Notes: generated by a model not told the origin, from the sequence alone. Positions 25,537 through 35,473 are shown, counted from the stretch's first letter. The stretch is DNA of 45,497 bases from Lachnospiraceae bacterium (GCA_015056975.1 SVFG01000011.1:1-45497); one strand, 5' to 3'. Numbers and translations: made by a program.

Positions 25537-26877
25537 ATGAAGAATATTAAAATGTATACAAAAATACTTATCGGTTATTTGCAAATTATGATAGTATTTA
25601 TCATCTCGTTAGTTATAGGTTATAACAGTGTTGCCAAAATGATGGATTTGGAAGGGCAGGCAAGGAAGGCCTACTTAAGTCAATATGCGACTATGACAGC
25701 TATACTGTTTATTGCGATGATTGTGTGTATTGGCGGAATCATGTGGGTGATATTAAGTACTATCCGCAAGGGTATGAAGGGGCTTACCAATGTGGCAGAC
25801 GGATTAGCTGCAGGAAATGTAGATATCAAAGCTGAGAAGGAAGGAAATGATGAGTTCGGCATTCTCATGGATGACTTCCGGAAGGTTATTGAAAATACAC
25901 GCAGCAATGCTGTAGTGGCACAAGCTGTTGCGGACGGTGATATGACAGTACAGGTAAATCCGAAATCTGAGCAGGATGCCATGGGTATGGCACTTAAGAA
26001 GATGGTGGAAAGCAATCTTTACACCTTGTCCAATATCAGAGAAGCAGCAAATCAGGTTAGCATTTCTTCCGCACAGGTTGCAAGTGCGAGTGAGGCATTG
26101 GCACAGGGCTCCACAGAGCAGGCAAGTGCCATCGAGCAGGTTACAGTATCCATTGATGATGTAGCTGAGAGAACCAAACAGAATGCACAGCAGGCTAATG
26201 CTGCGGCAGATATGATGGCTAAGGCAATCGCTGATGTAAAGAAGGGCAATGCAGAGATGCAGGAGATGATGAAGGCAATGGATGCCATCAATACTGCTTC
26301 CGAGAGCATTTCCAAGATTATCAAGGTAATTGACGATATCGCATTCCAGACCAATATTCTTGCTTTGAATGCGGCAGTAGAAGCGGCAAGAGCAGGTGAA
26401 GCAGGCAAGGGCTTTGCGGTAGTTGCAGAGGAAGTTAGAAATCTTGCGGCTAAGAGTGCTTCAGCGGCTGCAGAGACGGCAGAGATGATAGAGGATTCCA
26501 TCAAGAAGGTGGCTATCGGATCTAAAATTGCAAGCGATACCGCAGTGGCATTGGATAAGATTACTGCAATCGTAAGTGAGAGTGAAAATATTGTTAATGA
26601 GATTGCGAAGGCATCCAATTATCAGGCTACCGCAATTGCACAGATTGATCAGGCAGTAGAACAGGTATCCCAGGTTGTACAGAATAACTCTGCAACAAGT
26701 GAAGAGTGTGCTGCAGCAAGTGTGGAATTGTCCAACCAGGCAGGCAAGGTTAAGGAATTGGTTTCCACGTATAAATTAGGTGAAGAAACCACAAGTACTT
26801 CCGTTGACTATTTTGCATTTAATACGGATAACAGTGAACAGACGGCTTTCGTTGGTGAAGGTTTCGGTAAATATTAG
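25537..26877 (+). CDS. Chemoreceptor with two membrane helices and almost no extracellular domain
   Basis: This 446-residue receptor has two hydrophobic segments (about residues 5-25 and 45-68) separated by only about 20 residues, followed by HAMP, a second HAMP-like stretch and the signalling helix hairpin with tip [22 protein letters not shown] at 25523-25526 fits the ATG at 25537 (spacing 10); an ATG at 25528 overlaps the cheW stop as ATGA but lies too close. With no ligand domain outside, it probably senses membrane state, redox or a cytoplasmic partner. It is the last gene of the che cluster, before a terminator at 26889. It is the likely dedicated receptor of this CheA/CheW. Confidence 0.92.
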   Translation: MKNIKMYTKILIGYLQIMIVFIISLVIGYNSVAKMMDLEGQARKAYLSQYATMTAILFIAMIVCIGGIMWVILSTIRKGMKGLTNVADGLAAGNVDIKAEKEGNDEFGILMDDFRKVIENTRSNAVVAQAVADGDMTVQVNPKSEQDAMGMALKKMVESNLYTLSNIREAANQVSISSAQVASASEALAQGSTEQASAIEQVTVSIDDVAERTKQNAQQANAAADMMAKAIADVKKGNAEMQEMMKAMDAINTASESISKIIKVIDDIAFQTNILALNAAVEAARAGEAGKGFAVVAEEVRNLAAKSASAAAETAEMIEDSIKKVAIGSKIASDTAVALDKITAIVSESENIVNEIAKASNYQATAIAQIDQAVEQVSQVVQNNSATSEECAAASVELSNQAGKVKELVSTYKLGEETTSTSVDYFAFNTDNSEQTAFVGEGFGKY

Positions 26878-26888
26878 AAATGTGCAGG

Positions 26889-26921
26889 CATACCGGCAAC
26901 CATAAGTTGCCGGTATGTTTT
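26889..26921 (+). terminator. Intrinsic terminator at the end of the che genes
   Basis: CATACCGGCAAC (26889-26900) and GTTGCCGGTATG (26906-26917) form a perfect 12-bp stem with a 5-nt loop, then TTTTATT. No promoter is visible in the 24 nt before the next gene, so some readthrough into the kinases is likely. Confidence 0.85.
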
Positions 26922-26945
26922 ATTCTAAGTTAGGGGGCTGTTGGC

Positions 26946-29783
26946 ATGGAAAAGGAATATATGACCGACGGAGAACAAAGAAGAATTGAACGACTGATCA
27001 TGATTATCTACACTATGTACAGCATGGCGATGATAGCCAGAACAGTTTCATACGGATGGAATAATTGGCTGAATTATGTACTGCTGATAGGTATTGCAAG
27101 CAGCTGGATTGTCTATGTGAGCAGGTGCAAGAATTATGTGTTTAGAGCAAAATTTACGACTATTATGTTGGAAATGAGTCTCTTGATATACTCCCACGTT
27201 GCGCAAGAACTAACCGGTGGTATTCCGCTAATTATTGCGTTTGTTATTTTTTTGTGTCTCTATGAAAGACTGGAGATTGTGTGGATAACAATTACGTTCG
27301 GATGCTTTATGTTTATATATCATGGGGCGATGTTAAGAACCATCCCGTTGTCAGATTTCCAGGATATGCTGACGCTTCTGCAGCAGATTGCAAATGTAGC
27401 AGTGGTGGAAGTGGTAGCATACATCTGGGTTAAGAGAAAAAACGAAAGCGACAGAAGAATACAGGGTGTTATCAAGGAATTAAAAGCGGCAGAACATAGC
27501 AAGGATGAATTTTTGGCAAATGTCAGCCATGAAATCAGAACCCCCATTAATACTATTTGTGGTATGAGTGAAGCGGTGCTTCGTGAGGATGTACCGCAGA
27601 GTGTGAAGGAAAAAATAGGGGATGTGCAAACTGCCGGTCAAAGTCTGATGGCAGTTGTAAGCAATATTTTGGATTTTTCAGAGCTGCAATCCGGAAAGAT
27701 GGAGCTGGAAGAAGAAAGCTATAATATTACCTCTACCATTAATGACCTGATAACTATGTTCCAGGCATTAAAGTCAGATAAGCGCATAGAGCTGATTGTT
27801 GATTGTGATGCGAATATGCCCAACCTTTTGTTTGGCGACGAAAAGAAGTTGCGTAGAATTATTATGAATTTGGTGGATAACGCCATCAAATTTACAGAAG
27901 AAGGATGTGTCAGTATCGGTTTTGGTTTTCGCAAGGAAAGCTATGGCATTAACCTTCAGGTGACAGTCAAGGATACAGGTATCGGTATTGCAGAGGAGAG
28001 TCTTGCAAAGATTTGCACAGGCTTCCATCAGGTAGATGCAGGAACAAAGCGAAGCGGAAGCGGTGTGGGTTTGGGTCTTGCTATTGCAAGAGCACTGATA
28101 CGCAAAATGGGCGGCACAATGACTATAAAAAGCAGACAGGGAAAGGGTACTACAGTCAAATTTGTAATACCACAAGCGGTGATGGCTGATACGGCGCTTG
28201 TAAGCATTCAGGATAAGAACCGGATAAATGCAGCTACCTATTTTGATATGGAGAAGTTCGAAATGCTTACCATACGTGATGAATATACACAGATGATGAG
28301 CAATATGATTGAGCAGCTTAAGGTCAGATGCCAGATGTGCCGTAATTTGGCAGAGCTTCAAAGACGTGATGAGAAAGAGCATTATACACATATATTTATC
28401 GGACTTGCGGAGTACAGAGAGGCACAGGATTACTTTGATTTATTGGCGGAGAGGGCGCAAGTGATAGTAGTGCTTGATTATGCAGAAGAAAAATGGATAA
28501 CCGGTACGGCGGTTAAAAAGCTGTATAAACCTTTCTACATTCTTTCGGTAGTTTCTGTTATGAATGGGACAGGAGATGCGCGAAAGGGTCAAACCTCAGA
28601 GGAAACAGAAAAATTTACGGCGCCTGATGCACATATTATGGTGGTGGATGATAACCGTATGAATCTGCGGGTTGCAGATAGCATGTTGTCGCGCTATCGG
28701 ATTAAGACAACCCTTGTAAACAGTGGCAGAGAGGCATTGGAAAAGATTGAGTCCTGTAATTATGATTTTGTATTTATGGATCATATGATGCCGGAGATGG
28801 ATGGGGTGGAAACGATGCAACGCATCCGTCAGAAGCCGGGGTCCTATTATAAAAATGTTCCTATTGTGGCACTCACTGCAAATGCGGTGGCAGGTACAAG
28901 AGAGATGCTGCTGTCTAAGGGGTTCAATGACTTTTTGGAAAAACCCATTGAGCGTTCGGTTTTGGAGCGGGTGCTTCGAAGAAATCTGGCACCTGAAAAG
29001 ATTGTAGCCGGAGCGGATGAGCCTGTTCGGGTGGAAGTGAAACAAACACAAGAAGTACAAAAGGAAGAACAGATTATTGAAAAAATGGTTGAGGACATAG
29101 TGATGCAGACAGAGAAAACTTTGCTGGAATTGTTGGAAGAGGAAGGGTTAAACACCCAAAAAGGAATGATGTACTGTGGCGGAGAAGAGTCGTATATAGA
29201 AATTTTACAGAGCTTTTGCGAAGAGTACGAGGAAATGTATAATGCTTTAAAAGAGCAATTCACTGAAAAGGATTGGGAAAACTACATCATTACAGTGCAT
29301 GGAATAAAGAGCGCAATGGGAAGTATCGGTGCTGAGGAAATCCAAGAGATGGCTAAGCAGCTGGAATATGCGGGAAAAGAAAAGCGGATTTCGTATATTT
29401 TGGAGAATAATGACGGACTGTTGGAGAAGTATCTGGATTTGTTCAGACGCCTGATAAGTATTGAAGCGCTTGGCTTGACAGACTGTGTAGAGCCTGAAGA
29501 TAATATTGCGGGTATACAAGGCGAGAGAGAGGAACGGGAGCTTAGAACCTTGCAGAAAGAAGAGTTTTCGCTGGTGCTGGAGGAAATGGAGAATGCAATG
29601 TATGCTTTGGACGGGGATACCTTGTTAGAACTTTTAAATGGTATTTCAGGTTGTGAGTATGCGGGAAAAGCGTTGGACGATGTGGTTGGTAAAGCGATAC
29701 GAAAGGTAGAGATGTCAGATTACATGTCTGCGGTAGAACTACTGGCAAAGCAAATGACTGTGCAGTCAGATGAGGAAGGATAG
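26946..29783 (+). CDS. Membrane hybrid histidine kinase with receiver and HPt domains
   Basis: This 945-residue protein has about six hydrophobic segments in the first 165 residues, then the HisKA box VSHEIRTPINTICG (His195), an ATPase domain (NLVDNAIKFT, DTGIGI, GVGLGLAIAR), a segment resembling a pseudo-receiver (about 420-540), a true receiver with Asp612 (FMDHMMPEMDG) and an HPt domain with His785 (VHGIKSAMGSIG). A last all-helical region follows (about 850-940). This is a complete internal phosphorelay. The ribosome site is AGGGGG. It lies 2 nt before the next kinase, so both are co-expressed. It may feed CheY or the receiver of the HD-GYP protein, but that is inference. Confidence 0.9.
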   Translation: MEKEYMTDGEQRRIERLIMIIYTMYSMAMIARTVSYGWNNWLNYVLLIGIASSWIVYVSRCKNYVFRAKFTTIMLEMSLLIYSHVAQELTGGIPLIIAFVIFLCLYERLEIVWITITFGCFMFIYHGAMLRTIPLSDFQDMLTLLQQIANVAVVEVVAYIWVKRKNESDRRIQGVIKELKAAEHSKDEFLANVSHEIRTPINTICGMSEAVLREDVPQSVKEKIGDVQTAGQSLMAVVSNILDFSELQSGKMELEEESYNITSTINDLITMFQALKSDKRIELIVDCDANMPNLLFGDEKKLRRIIMNLVDNAIKFTEEGCVSIGFGFRKESYGINLQVTVKDTGIGIAEESLAKICTGFHQVDAGTKRSGSGVGLGLAIARALIRKMGGTMTIKSRQGKGTTVKFVIPQAVMADTALVSIQDKNRINAATYFDMEKFEMLTIRDEYTQMMSNMIEQLKVRCQMCRNLAELQRRDEKEHYTHIFIGLAEYREAQDYFDLLAERAQVIVVLDYAEEKWITGTAVKKLYKPFYILSVVSVMNGTGDARKGQTSEETEKFTAPDAHIMVVDDNRMNLRVADSMLSRYRIKTTLVNSGREALEKIESCNYDFVFMDHMMPEMDGVETMQRIRQKPGSYYKNVPIVALTANAVAGTREMLLSKGFNDFLEKPIERSVLERVLRRNLAPEKIVAGADEPVRVEVKQTQEVQKEEQIIEKMVEDIVMQTEKTLLELLEEEGLNTQKGMMYCGGEESYIEILQSFCEEYEEMYNALKEQFTEKDWENYIITVHGIKSAMGSIGAEEIQEMAKQLEYAGKEKRISYILENNDGLLEKYLDLFRRLISIEALGLTDCVEPEDNIAGIQGEREERELRTLQKEEFSLVLEEMENAMYALDGDTLLELLNGISGCEYAGKALDDVVGKAIRKVEMSDYMSAVELLAKQMTVQSDEEG

Positions 29784-29785
29784 TT

Positions 29786-32455
29786 ATGTGGGATAGATTA
29801 ATGAAACTGATAGCGGGAAAGGATTATGGTTTGCGCGAAAGAATGCACAGAATCATTATTTTGTGCGGCGGAATTGCTACGATTGCCGGTATCACAGAGT
29901 GTTGTTTGGTAATGGAAATAACAACATTGTTGATTCCCTTATTGTTTTTGGTATTATTAGTTATTGGAATCAGTTTTTACATTGCATTCAGATATAGAAA
30001 ATATGAGGCAGCAGCTACTCTGATAGGTATTTTCGTTGTGGGTATGGTATTCCCGGCAGCCTTCTTTATCAGTGGCGGACTTGTAGGCGGTCCATCTGTA
30101 TGGCTAACCTTGGGTATTGTATATTTGTTTGTTATGTTCCGGGGGAAAAAGCTGGTTATCTTTGTCGCATCGAGCTGTATTGTGTTTGGCGCTACCTATT
30201 TTGTGGCATATTTGCACCCGGAGTATATCATGCCATTGCCAAGTGAGATGGCAGCATATCTGGATTCCTTCTTTTCTGTAATTGTAGTCGGACTTGTGGC
30301 GGGAATGATTCTGAAAATGCATATGCATGTGTTCGAAGCAGAACATGAGCTGAATCTTACGCAAAAGGAGGCATTGGAGAGAAGCAGAGATGCCCAGAGT
30401 GCCTTTTTTGCAAATATGAGTCATGAAATCCGTTCTCCGATTAACACAATTATCGGATTAAATGAAATGATATTGAGAAACAGCAGGGAAAAAGAAACAG
30501 TAGAGTATGCGGAGAGTATTGAACGCGCCAGTAAAATGCTTTTAAACCAGATTAACGATATTCTTGATATTTCTCAGATGGGAATGGATAAGATGAAGAT
30601 TGTCCCGGTGCAATACAAAACGACAGAGCTGTTTGCCGATTTGGTAAATCTGATAAAAATTCAGCGGGAACGTAAAAATTTGGAACTATATCTGGATATT
30701 GACGATAAGCTACCTTCTGTTCTCTGGGGTGATGAAAAGCGTTTAAAACAGATACTGCTCAACATCTTGGATAATGCGGTAAAGTATACGGATGAAGGTT
30801 CCGTTTCACTCTCGGTATCGGGAGAAGCGGTGGCAGAGAAAGAACTGCTATTGAAAGTGTCTGTAGCGGATACGGGTATTGGAATACGTAAAGAGGATAT
30901 TGACTATTTGTATGATGCGTATAACCGTGTGGATGAACAGAAGAATTCGAGAATTCTTGGAACCGGGTTGGGACTTGCCATTACAAAACAGCTGGTATCC
31001 CTAATGGATGGAGAGATTAAGGTTGACAGTATTTATACCAAAGGAAGTACCTTTACAGTCAGCTTAAAGCAGGGAATTGTTGATGAAAAGCCCATTGGAG
31101 AATTTAAAAAGCAATATATGGGAACTGCAGCGGAGGGACAATATATACCTGCCTTTGAGGCACCTGATGCCCGGATTCTGATTGTTGATGACAACAAAAT
31201 GAATTCCTTTGTGGCAAGTAAACTGCTTGCGGCTACGAAGGTACAGATTGATGTGGCAAACAGTGGTGCGGAATGTCTTGCGCTTACGGAGCAGAAGTTT
31301 TATCACGTCATTTTGATGGATTATATGATGCCTGAGATGAACGGACCGGAAACAATGGAAGCAGTGCGCAGGCAGGAGAATGGCTTATGTAAGGAGAGCC
31401 CGGTGATAGCGCTTACCGGAAATGCCATCGCAGGTGCAAAGGAGATGTGCCTGCAGCAGGGCTTTGACGGATATCTGGAAAAGCCTATTCAGGGCAAGGC
31501 ATTGGAAAAAGGCGTATTACAATTTTTACCGGGTGAAATTGTAGAACATGTTGCAGGCAGATATGTGGAAGAGGACAAGGTTTTCCTTCAAAGAATGGTT
31601 CAAAAAAAGCGGAAGAAGGTTATTGTTACCACAGAGAGTGCCTGTGATATTCCCAAAGAGCTATTGGAGAAATATGATATACAGATGATGTACCTGTATA
31701 TCAAAACAGAGAAGGGGCGCTTTGCAGATACCAAGGAGATTGATACGGAAAGTCTTCCCGAGTATTTGGCTCCGGACAAAGTTACAGTGTTTGTGGAAAA
31801 CGGTAGTATAGAGGAATATGAAGAGTTTTTCGGACAGATGCTTACACAGGCGGAGCAGGTTATACATATTGCGTTGTCCTCTCATGTTTCAGGAGGATAT
31901 CGCAACGCCGTGGCAGCAGCAAAATGCTTTGACCACGTCAAGGTTATTGACGCAGAGCAGGTATCCTGCGGACTGGGTATGCTGGTGCTACATGCTGCTA
32001 AGATGGCAGCAGGAGGAAGCGGAGCAACTCAGATATGTACAGATATTGAGAGGGTAAAAACACATATCCAGACGGGTTATATTTTCTACGGTACCAATTA
32101 TCTGCATAAAAGAGGACGTATTGGTAAATATGCTGCCAATTTGTGTAATGCCTTTAAGCTTAGTCCGTTCATGACAGTAGGACAGAAAAGCATGGTATTG
32201 GCAGGACTGCTTTACGGAAGTAGGGAAAATGTTTGGAAGAAAGGTATTCGAAAACATTTAAAAAAGCGTAAAAAAGTTTGTACGGAATTGGTATATATCG
32301 CTCATGTGGGATTAAGTGTGAGTGAACAGGAGTTGATAAAAGATGAGATTCAAAGAACCATTCCGGTAAAGCGGATTATCATGCAGCAGGCATCCTTTGT
32401 CAATGCATGTAATATAGGAATGAAGACCATAGGAATTTCGTATTATAGCATGTGA
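29786..32455 (+). CDS. Membrane hybrid histidine kinase fused to a C-terminal DegV domain
   Basis: The 889-residue protein begins with about six membrane segments (residues 20-185). The HisKA box MSHEIRSPINTIIG (His213), an ATPase domain (NILDNAVKYT, DTGIGI, GTGLGLAITK) and a receiver with Asp512 (LMDYMMPEMNG) follow. From about residue 612 the remaining 278 residues are a DegV domain: VIVTTESACDIPKELL, a LSSHVSGGYRNA loop, VIDAEQVSCGLGMLVLHAA, and YLHKRGRIGKYAA. DegV proteins bind fatty acids and in Gram-positives deliver them to fatty acid kinase. The reading frame is continuous through the junction and the fused part is complete. I know of no described kinase-DegV fusion. It implies phosphorelay control of, or by, a fatty-acid-binding module. 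It is co-transcribed with the preceding hybrid kinase. Confidence 0.88.
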   Translation: MWDRLMKLIAGKDYGLRERMHRIIILCGGIATIAGITECCLVMEITTLLIPLLFLVLLVIGISFYIAFRYRKYEAAATLIGIFVVGMVFPAAFFISGGLVGGPSVWLTLGIVYLFVMFRGKKLVIFVASSCIVFGATYFVAYLHPEYIMPLPSEMAAYLDSFFSVIVVGLVAGMILKMHMHVFEAEHELNLTQKEALERSRDAQSAFFANMSHEIRSPINTIIGLNEMILRNSREKETVEYAESIERASKMLLNQINDILDISQMGMDKMKIVPVQYKTTELFADLVNLIKIQRERKNLELYLDIDDKLPSVLWGDEKRLKQILLNILDNAVKYTDEGSVSLSVSGEAVAEKELLLKVSVADTGIGIRKEDIDYLYDAYNRVDEQKNSRILGTGLGLAITKQLVSLMDGEIKVDSIYTKGSTFTVSLKQGIVDEKPIGEFKKQYMGTAAEGQYIPAFEAPDARILIVDDNKMNSFVASKLLAATKVQIDVANSGAECLALTEQKFYHVILMDYMMPEMNGPETMEAVRRQENGLCKESPVIALTGNAIAGAKEMCLQQGFDGYLEKPIQGKALEKGVLQFLPGEIVEHVAGRYVEEDKVFLQRMVQKKRKKVIVTTESACDIPKELLEKYDIQMMYLYIKTEKGRFADTKEIDTESLPEYLAPDKVTVFVENGSIEEYEEFFGQMLTQAEQVIHIALSSHVSGGYRNAVAAAKCFDHVKVIDAEQVSCGLGMLVLHAAKMAAGGSGATQICTDIERVKTHIQTGYIFYGTNYLHKRGRIGKYAANLCNAFKLSPFMTVGQKSMVLAGLLYGSRENVWKKGIRKHLKKRKKVCTELVYIAHVGLSVSEQELIKDEIQRTIPVKRIIMQQASFVNACNIGMKTIGISYYSM

Positions 32456-32459
32456 GTTA

Positions 32460-32500
32460 AGAAAAGACAGGTAAACCGTAGGGTTCCTGTCTTTTCTCGT
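32460..32500 (+). terminator. Intrinsic terminator after the kinase-DegV gene
   Basis: AGAAAAGACAGG (32460-32471) pairs perfectly with CCTGTCTTTTCT (32486-32497). The T-rich arm of the stem serves as the U-run. Confidence 0.75.
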
Positions 32501-32581
32501 TGAAATACATACTATTGGTATAAAAATAATTTGACGAATCATATTAGTAGTGTGTTCCATAAAAGTTACAGAGGTGATAAA

Positions 32582-32614
32582 ATGTATTTATTACAAAGAG
32601 GAGATGAGCGATGA
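32582..32614 (+). CDS. Upstream ORF of 10 codons before the XRE regulator
   Basis: GAGGTG at 32571-32576 lies 5 nt before an ATG at 32582. The frame encodes MYLLQRGDER and its TGA (32612-32614) overlaps the ATG of the regulator gene as ATGA. The arrangement is typical of a leader peptide or of translational coupling. The regulator's own ribosome site AGAGGAG lies inside this ORF. Confidence 0.35.
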   Translation: MYLLQRGDER

Positions 32615-33711
32615 AAGTAAAAATAGCAGAAAATATCAGAACACTTCGAAAGGAGCGTTCCTTGACACAGGAGCAATTAGCAGAGGCGTTGGGAGTTACT
32701 GTGGGTGCAGTTTATAAGTGGGAGGCAGGCTTGTCAACACCGGAAGTACGCTTGATTATGGAGCTTGCAGATATGTTTGAGGTTTCCGTGGATGTGCTTT
32801 TGGGGTATGAGCAGCAAAGCGGAAAGCCGGATGCATGCATTCACAGAATTGAGCAGTTTATCAATGAAATGAATTATGAAGAGGCGGTGTCAGAGGCAGA
32901 AAGAGCGCTGAAAAAGTATCCCAATTATTTTGATATTGTACATTTAAGTGCGCTGGTGTATCAGCTCAAGTTTGTTAGGGATAAGGATGAAAAAGCCATT
33001 GAAAGGTCAAATGCACTATTTCACCATGCAATTGCATTACTGAATCAAAATAAAGACGAAAGAATTAATGAAGTTACGATTCGGAATCATATTGCGGAAA
33101 ACTACATAATGATTGAAAAGACAGAGCTTGCATTGGAAAACCTGCTTAAGAATAATGTGTGTGGTATCAATAATAGTCTGATTGGGTATGTATATGCCAC
33201 TATGCTAAAGCAGCCAAAGGAAGCAAGAACCTATCTGATAGGGTCGTTTGGAAACTGCTTGCAAAATTTGATTCGAACCATGATAGGTTTGTCAAACATG
33301 TATATGGAGCTTGAAGAGGAAGCGGGTATAGAGACGATTTTTTGGCTGATAGGTGTGCTTGACAGCATAAAAGAAAATGAAAGAACACTTGCTTTTACGG
33401 ACAAGCTAAAAGCCGGTTTTATGGCAAAATGCGCTGTGTGGAAGGCAACTCTGGGTGCATTTGAGGAGGCAAGGGAAATGATACGAGAGGCCTATATTTT
33501 GGCAAAGAAATTTGATGATGATCCTGTATATACTTTGGAGGGAATCAAATTTTTTGAAGGGGAAGAGATACAGTCCATAGTCTACGACGATATGGGAAAA
33601 ACGGCAAGGGAGGCTGTTATCAACATTATCTTTGAGGAAGAAAAGGATACGGAAGGGTATCAATTTATTCAGCGCATTTGGAAGGAATTGGAAAGTGAAT
33701 CAGGAAAGTGA
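32611..33711 (+). CDS. XRE-family regulator with C-terminal TPR-like repeats
   Basis: The first 60 residues are a helix-turn-helix of the XRE type (IRTLRKERSLTQEQLAEALG, VGAVYKWEAG). The remaining 300 residues are alpha-helical with TPR-like pattern (YEEAVSEAERALKKYPNY, and so on). Such regulators in Firmicutes often bind signal peptides. The ribosome site AGAGGAG lies 8 nt before the ATG. The 3' end overlaps the ABC exporter gene, so the regulator very probably controls that exporter. A peptide-sensing system is possible, but no classical pheromone gene is seen. Confidence 0.85.
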   Translation: MKVKIAENIRTLRKERSLTQEQLAEALGVTVGAVYKWEAGLSTPEVRLIMELADMFEVSVDVLLGYEQQSGKPDACIHRIEQFINEMNYEEAVSEAERALKKYPNYFDIVHLSALVYQLKFVRDKDEKAIERSNALFHHAIALLNQNKDERINEVTIRNHIAENYIMIEKTELALENLLKNNVCGINNSLIGYVYATMLKQPKEARTYLIGSFGNCLQNLIRTMIGLSNMYMELEEEAGIETIFWLIGVLDSIKENERTLAFTDKLKAGFMAKCAVWKATLGAFEEAREMIREAYILAKKFDDDPVYTLEGIKFFEGEEIQSIVYDDMGKTAREAVINIIFEEEKDTEGYQFIQRIWKELESESGK

Positions 33712-35422
33712 AAAAATAGTAAGAAAATCCTTTATAAAGCAATTTTACAAGGGAAATAAGCTTGCCTTTGGCATTGCTATATTTGCAGCATTATTTGTCG
33801 GGGGATTAAATCTTATCGTATCATGGTTGATGCAGCAAATCATTGATTGTATCTCAGGGGGAGACACTGTTCTGGATTTAAAGGGACTGATGTTTATAAC
33901 TGTACTGGTAGTTTTGGCAATTGTATTATTCGGAGTGTTGGAGTATATATCCAAGCCCCGTTTTATGAAAAAGGCAATGCAGCAATATAAGGAATATGCA
34001 TTTGAAAGCCTGTTAAAGAAAAATATTCATACCTTTAATGAGGAGGCAACAGCAACCTACATATCGGCATTATCCAATGATGCAGGTAGTATAGAAGCTA
34101 ATTATTTGGAAAAGCAGTTTGGATTGATTTCCGGTGCGGTAATGTTTATTGGAGCATTTTTCATGATGCTTATGTACAGTCCTTTACTGACAGGGGTAGT
34201 GGTATTACTTATTATATTACCCATTATTGCATCTTTGCTGGTAGGAAATCGTATGGAAACTGCAGAGCTTACTGTTTCCAAAAGAAATGTCAAATTTACA
34301 GATACCCTTAAAGAAGCAGTATGCGGGTTTGCAGTTATCAAGAGCTTCAAGGCAGAAAAAGCAGTACTGGATTTGTTTATCAAAAGCAATAGAGAAGTAG
34401 AAGATGCCAAGTGTGAAAAGAAGAAGATTAGTATCATCATTGGTACCATTTCGGCGGTGGCAGGCATCATAGCACAGCTTGGAGTTTTTATCGTGGGAGC
34501 TTATCTTGCCCTGTCAGGAAAAGCTGTTACGCCCGGTGTGGTTTTGGTATTTGTGAATTTAATGAATTACATACTGCAACCCATTTCAGTGTTACCGGAA
34601 ATTCTTGCTAATCGCAAGGCATCACTGGCTTTAATTGATAAATTGTGTCAAGCCTTGAATGAAAATGTTCGCAAAGAGAAGCTTAGTATTTCAGACAGGC
34701 TTCATGACGCCATAGAACTAAAACAGTTATCCTTCGGGTATAAGGAAGGGGAAGAAGTATTACAAAATATCAATTTGAGATTTCAGGCAGGGAAAAGCTA
34801 CGCGCTGGTAGGTGCATCCGGCAGCGGAAAGTCCACCATATTGAATCTGTTATTAGCAGGATATGATAATTATTCAGGAAGTATTTCCTATGATGGACAG
34901 GAACTTCGCAATATAGATAGTGAGTCCTTGTATGATATTGTTTCGGTAGTACAGCAGAATGTAGTAATCTTCAATGCTTCTGTGAGAGAGAACATTACCA
35001 TGTTTCGAGAGGTTCCCAAAGAGGAGGTGGATAAGGTAATTGCCATGTCAGGATTGTTACCGTTTATTAAGGACCATGGAGAAGAATACCTTTGCGGTGA
35101 GAACGGAAATGCTTTGTCCGGTGGAGAAAAGCAGAGGATATCTATAGCAAGAAGTCTGCTTAGAAAATCTTCTGTGCTGCTTGTGGACGAAGCAACTGCG
35201 GCATTAGATAAGCAGACAGCCCATCAGGTGTCAAATTCTATTTTGGACATAGATGGTGTGACTAAGATCGTTGTCACCCATTCCTTAGAGGAAGCTCTGT
35301 TGAAAAGGTACGATGAGATTATTGTGCTAAAGGCAGGAAAAGTAGTGGAAACAGGAGCTTATGAAGCTTTGATGGAGAAAAAGGAGTATTTCTATTCTCT
35401 ATACACTATATCACAGGACTAA
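33695..35422 (+). CDS. ABC exporter with fused membrane and ATPase domains
   Basis: The 575-residue protein has six membrane helices in about the first 310 residues and a nucleotide-binding domain from about residue 340: Walker A GASGSGKST, Q-loop SVVQQNVVIF, signature LSGGEKQR, Walker B VLLVDEATAALD. It belongs to the ABCB-type exporters and would work as a homodimer, as no partner half-transporter is adjacent. No peptidase domain is present. The start GTG at 33695 has GGAAGGA at 33680-33686 and overlaps the regulator gene by 17 nt; an ATG at 33632 lies deeper in that gene and lacks a ribosome site. The substrate (peptide, lipid or drug) is not known. Confidence 0.9.
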   Translation: MNQESEKIVRKSFIKQFYKGNKLAFGIAIFAALFVGGLNLIVSWLMQQIIDCISGGDTVLDLKGLMFITVLVVLAIVLFGVLEYISKPRFMKKAMQQYKEYAFESLLKKNIHTFNEEATATYISALSNDAGSIEANYLEKQFGLISGAVMFIGAFFMMLMYSPLLTGVVVLLIILPIIASLLVGNRMETAELTVSKRNVKFTDTLKEAVCGFAVIKSFKAEKAVLDLFIKSNREVEDAKCEKKKISIIIGTISAVAGIIAQLGVFIVGAYLALSGKAVTPGVVLVFVNLMNYILQPISVLPEILANRKASLALIDKLCQALNENVRKEKLSISDRLHDAIELKQLSFGYKEGEEVLQNINLRFQAGKSYALVGASGSGKSTILNLLLAGYDNYSGSISYDGQELRNIDSESLYDIVSVVQQNVVIFNASVRENITMFREVPKEEVDKVIAMSGLLPFIKDHGEEYLCGENGNALSGGEKQRISIARSLLRKSSVLLVDEATAALDKQTAHQVSNSILDIDGVTKIVVTHSLEEALLKRYDEIIVLKAGKVVETGAYEALMEKKEYFYSLYTISQD

Positions 35423-35430
35423 TGTATAAA

Positions 35431-35473
35431 TCCCACGTAAACAGTAGTGAAACTGTTACGTGGGACATCTTTT
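35431..35473 (+). terminator. Intrinsic terminator of the ABC exporter
   Basis: TCCCACGTAAaCAGT (35431-35445) pairs with ACTGTTACGTGGGA (35452-35465) with one bulged A, followed by CATCTTTT. Its T-run touches the palindrome that starts at 35470. Confidence 0.8.
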
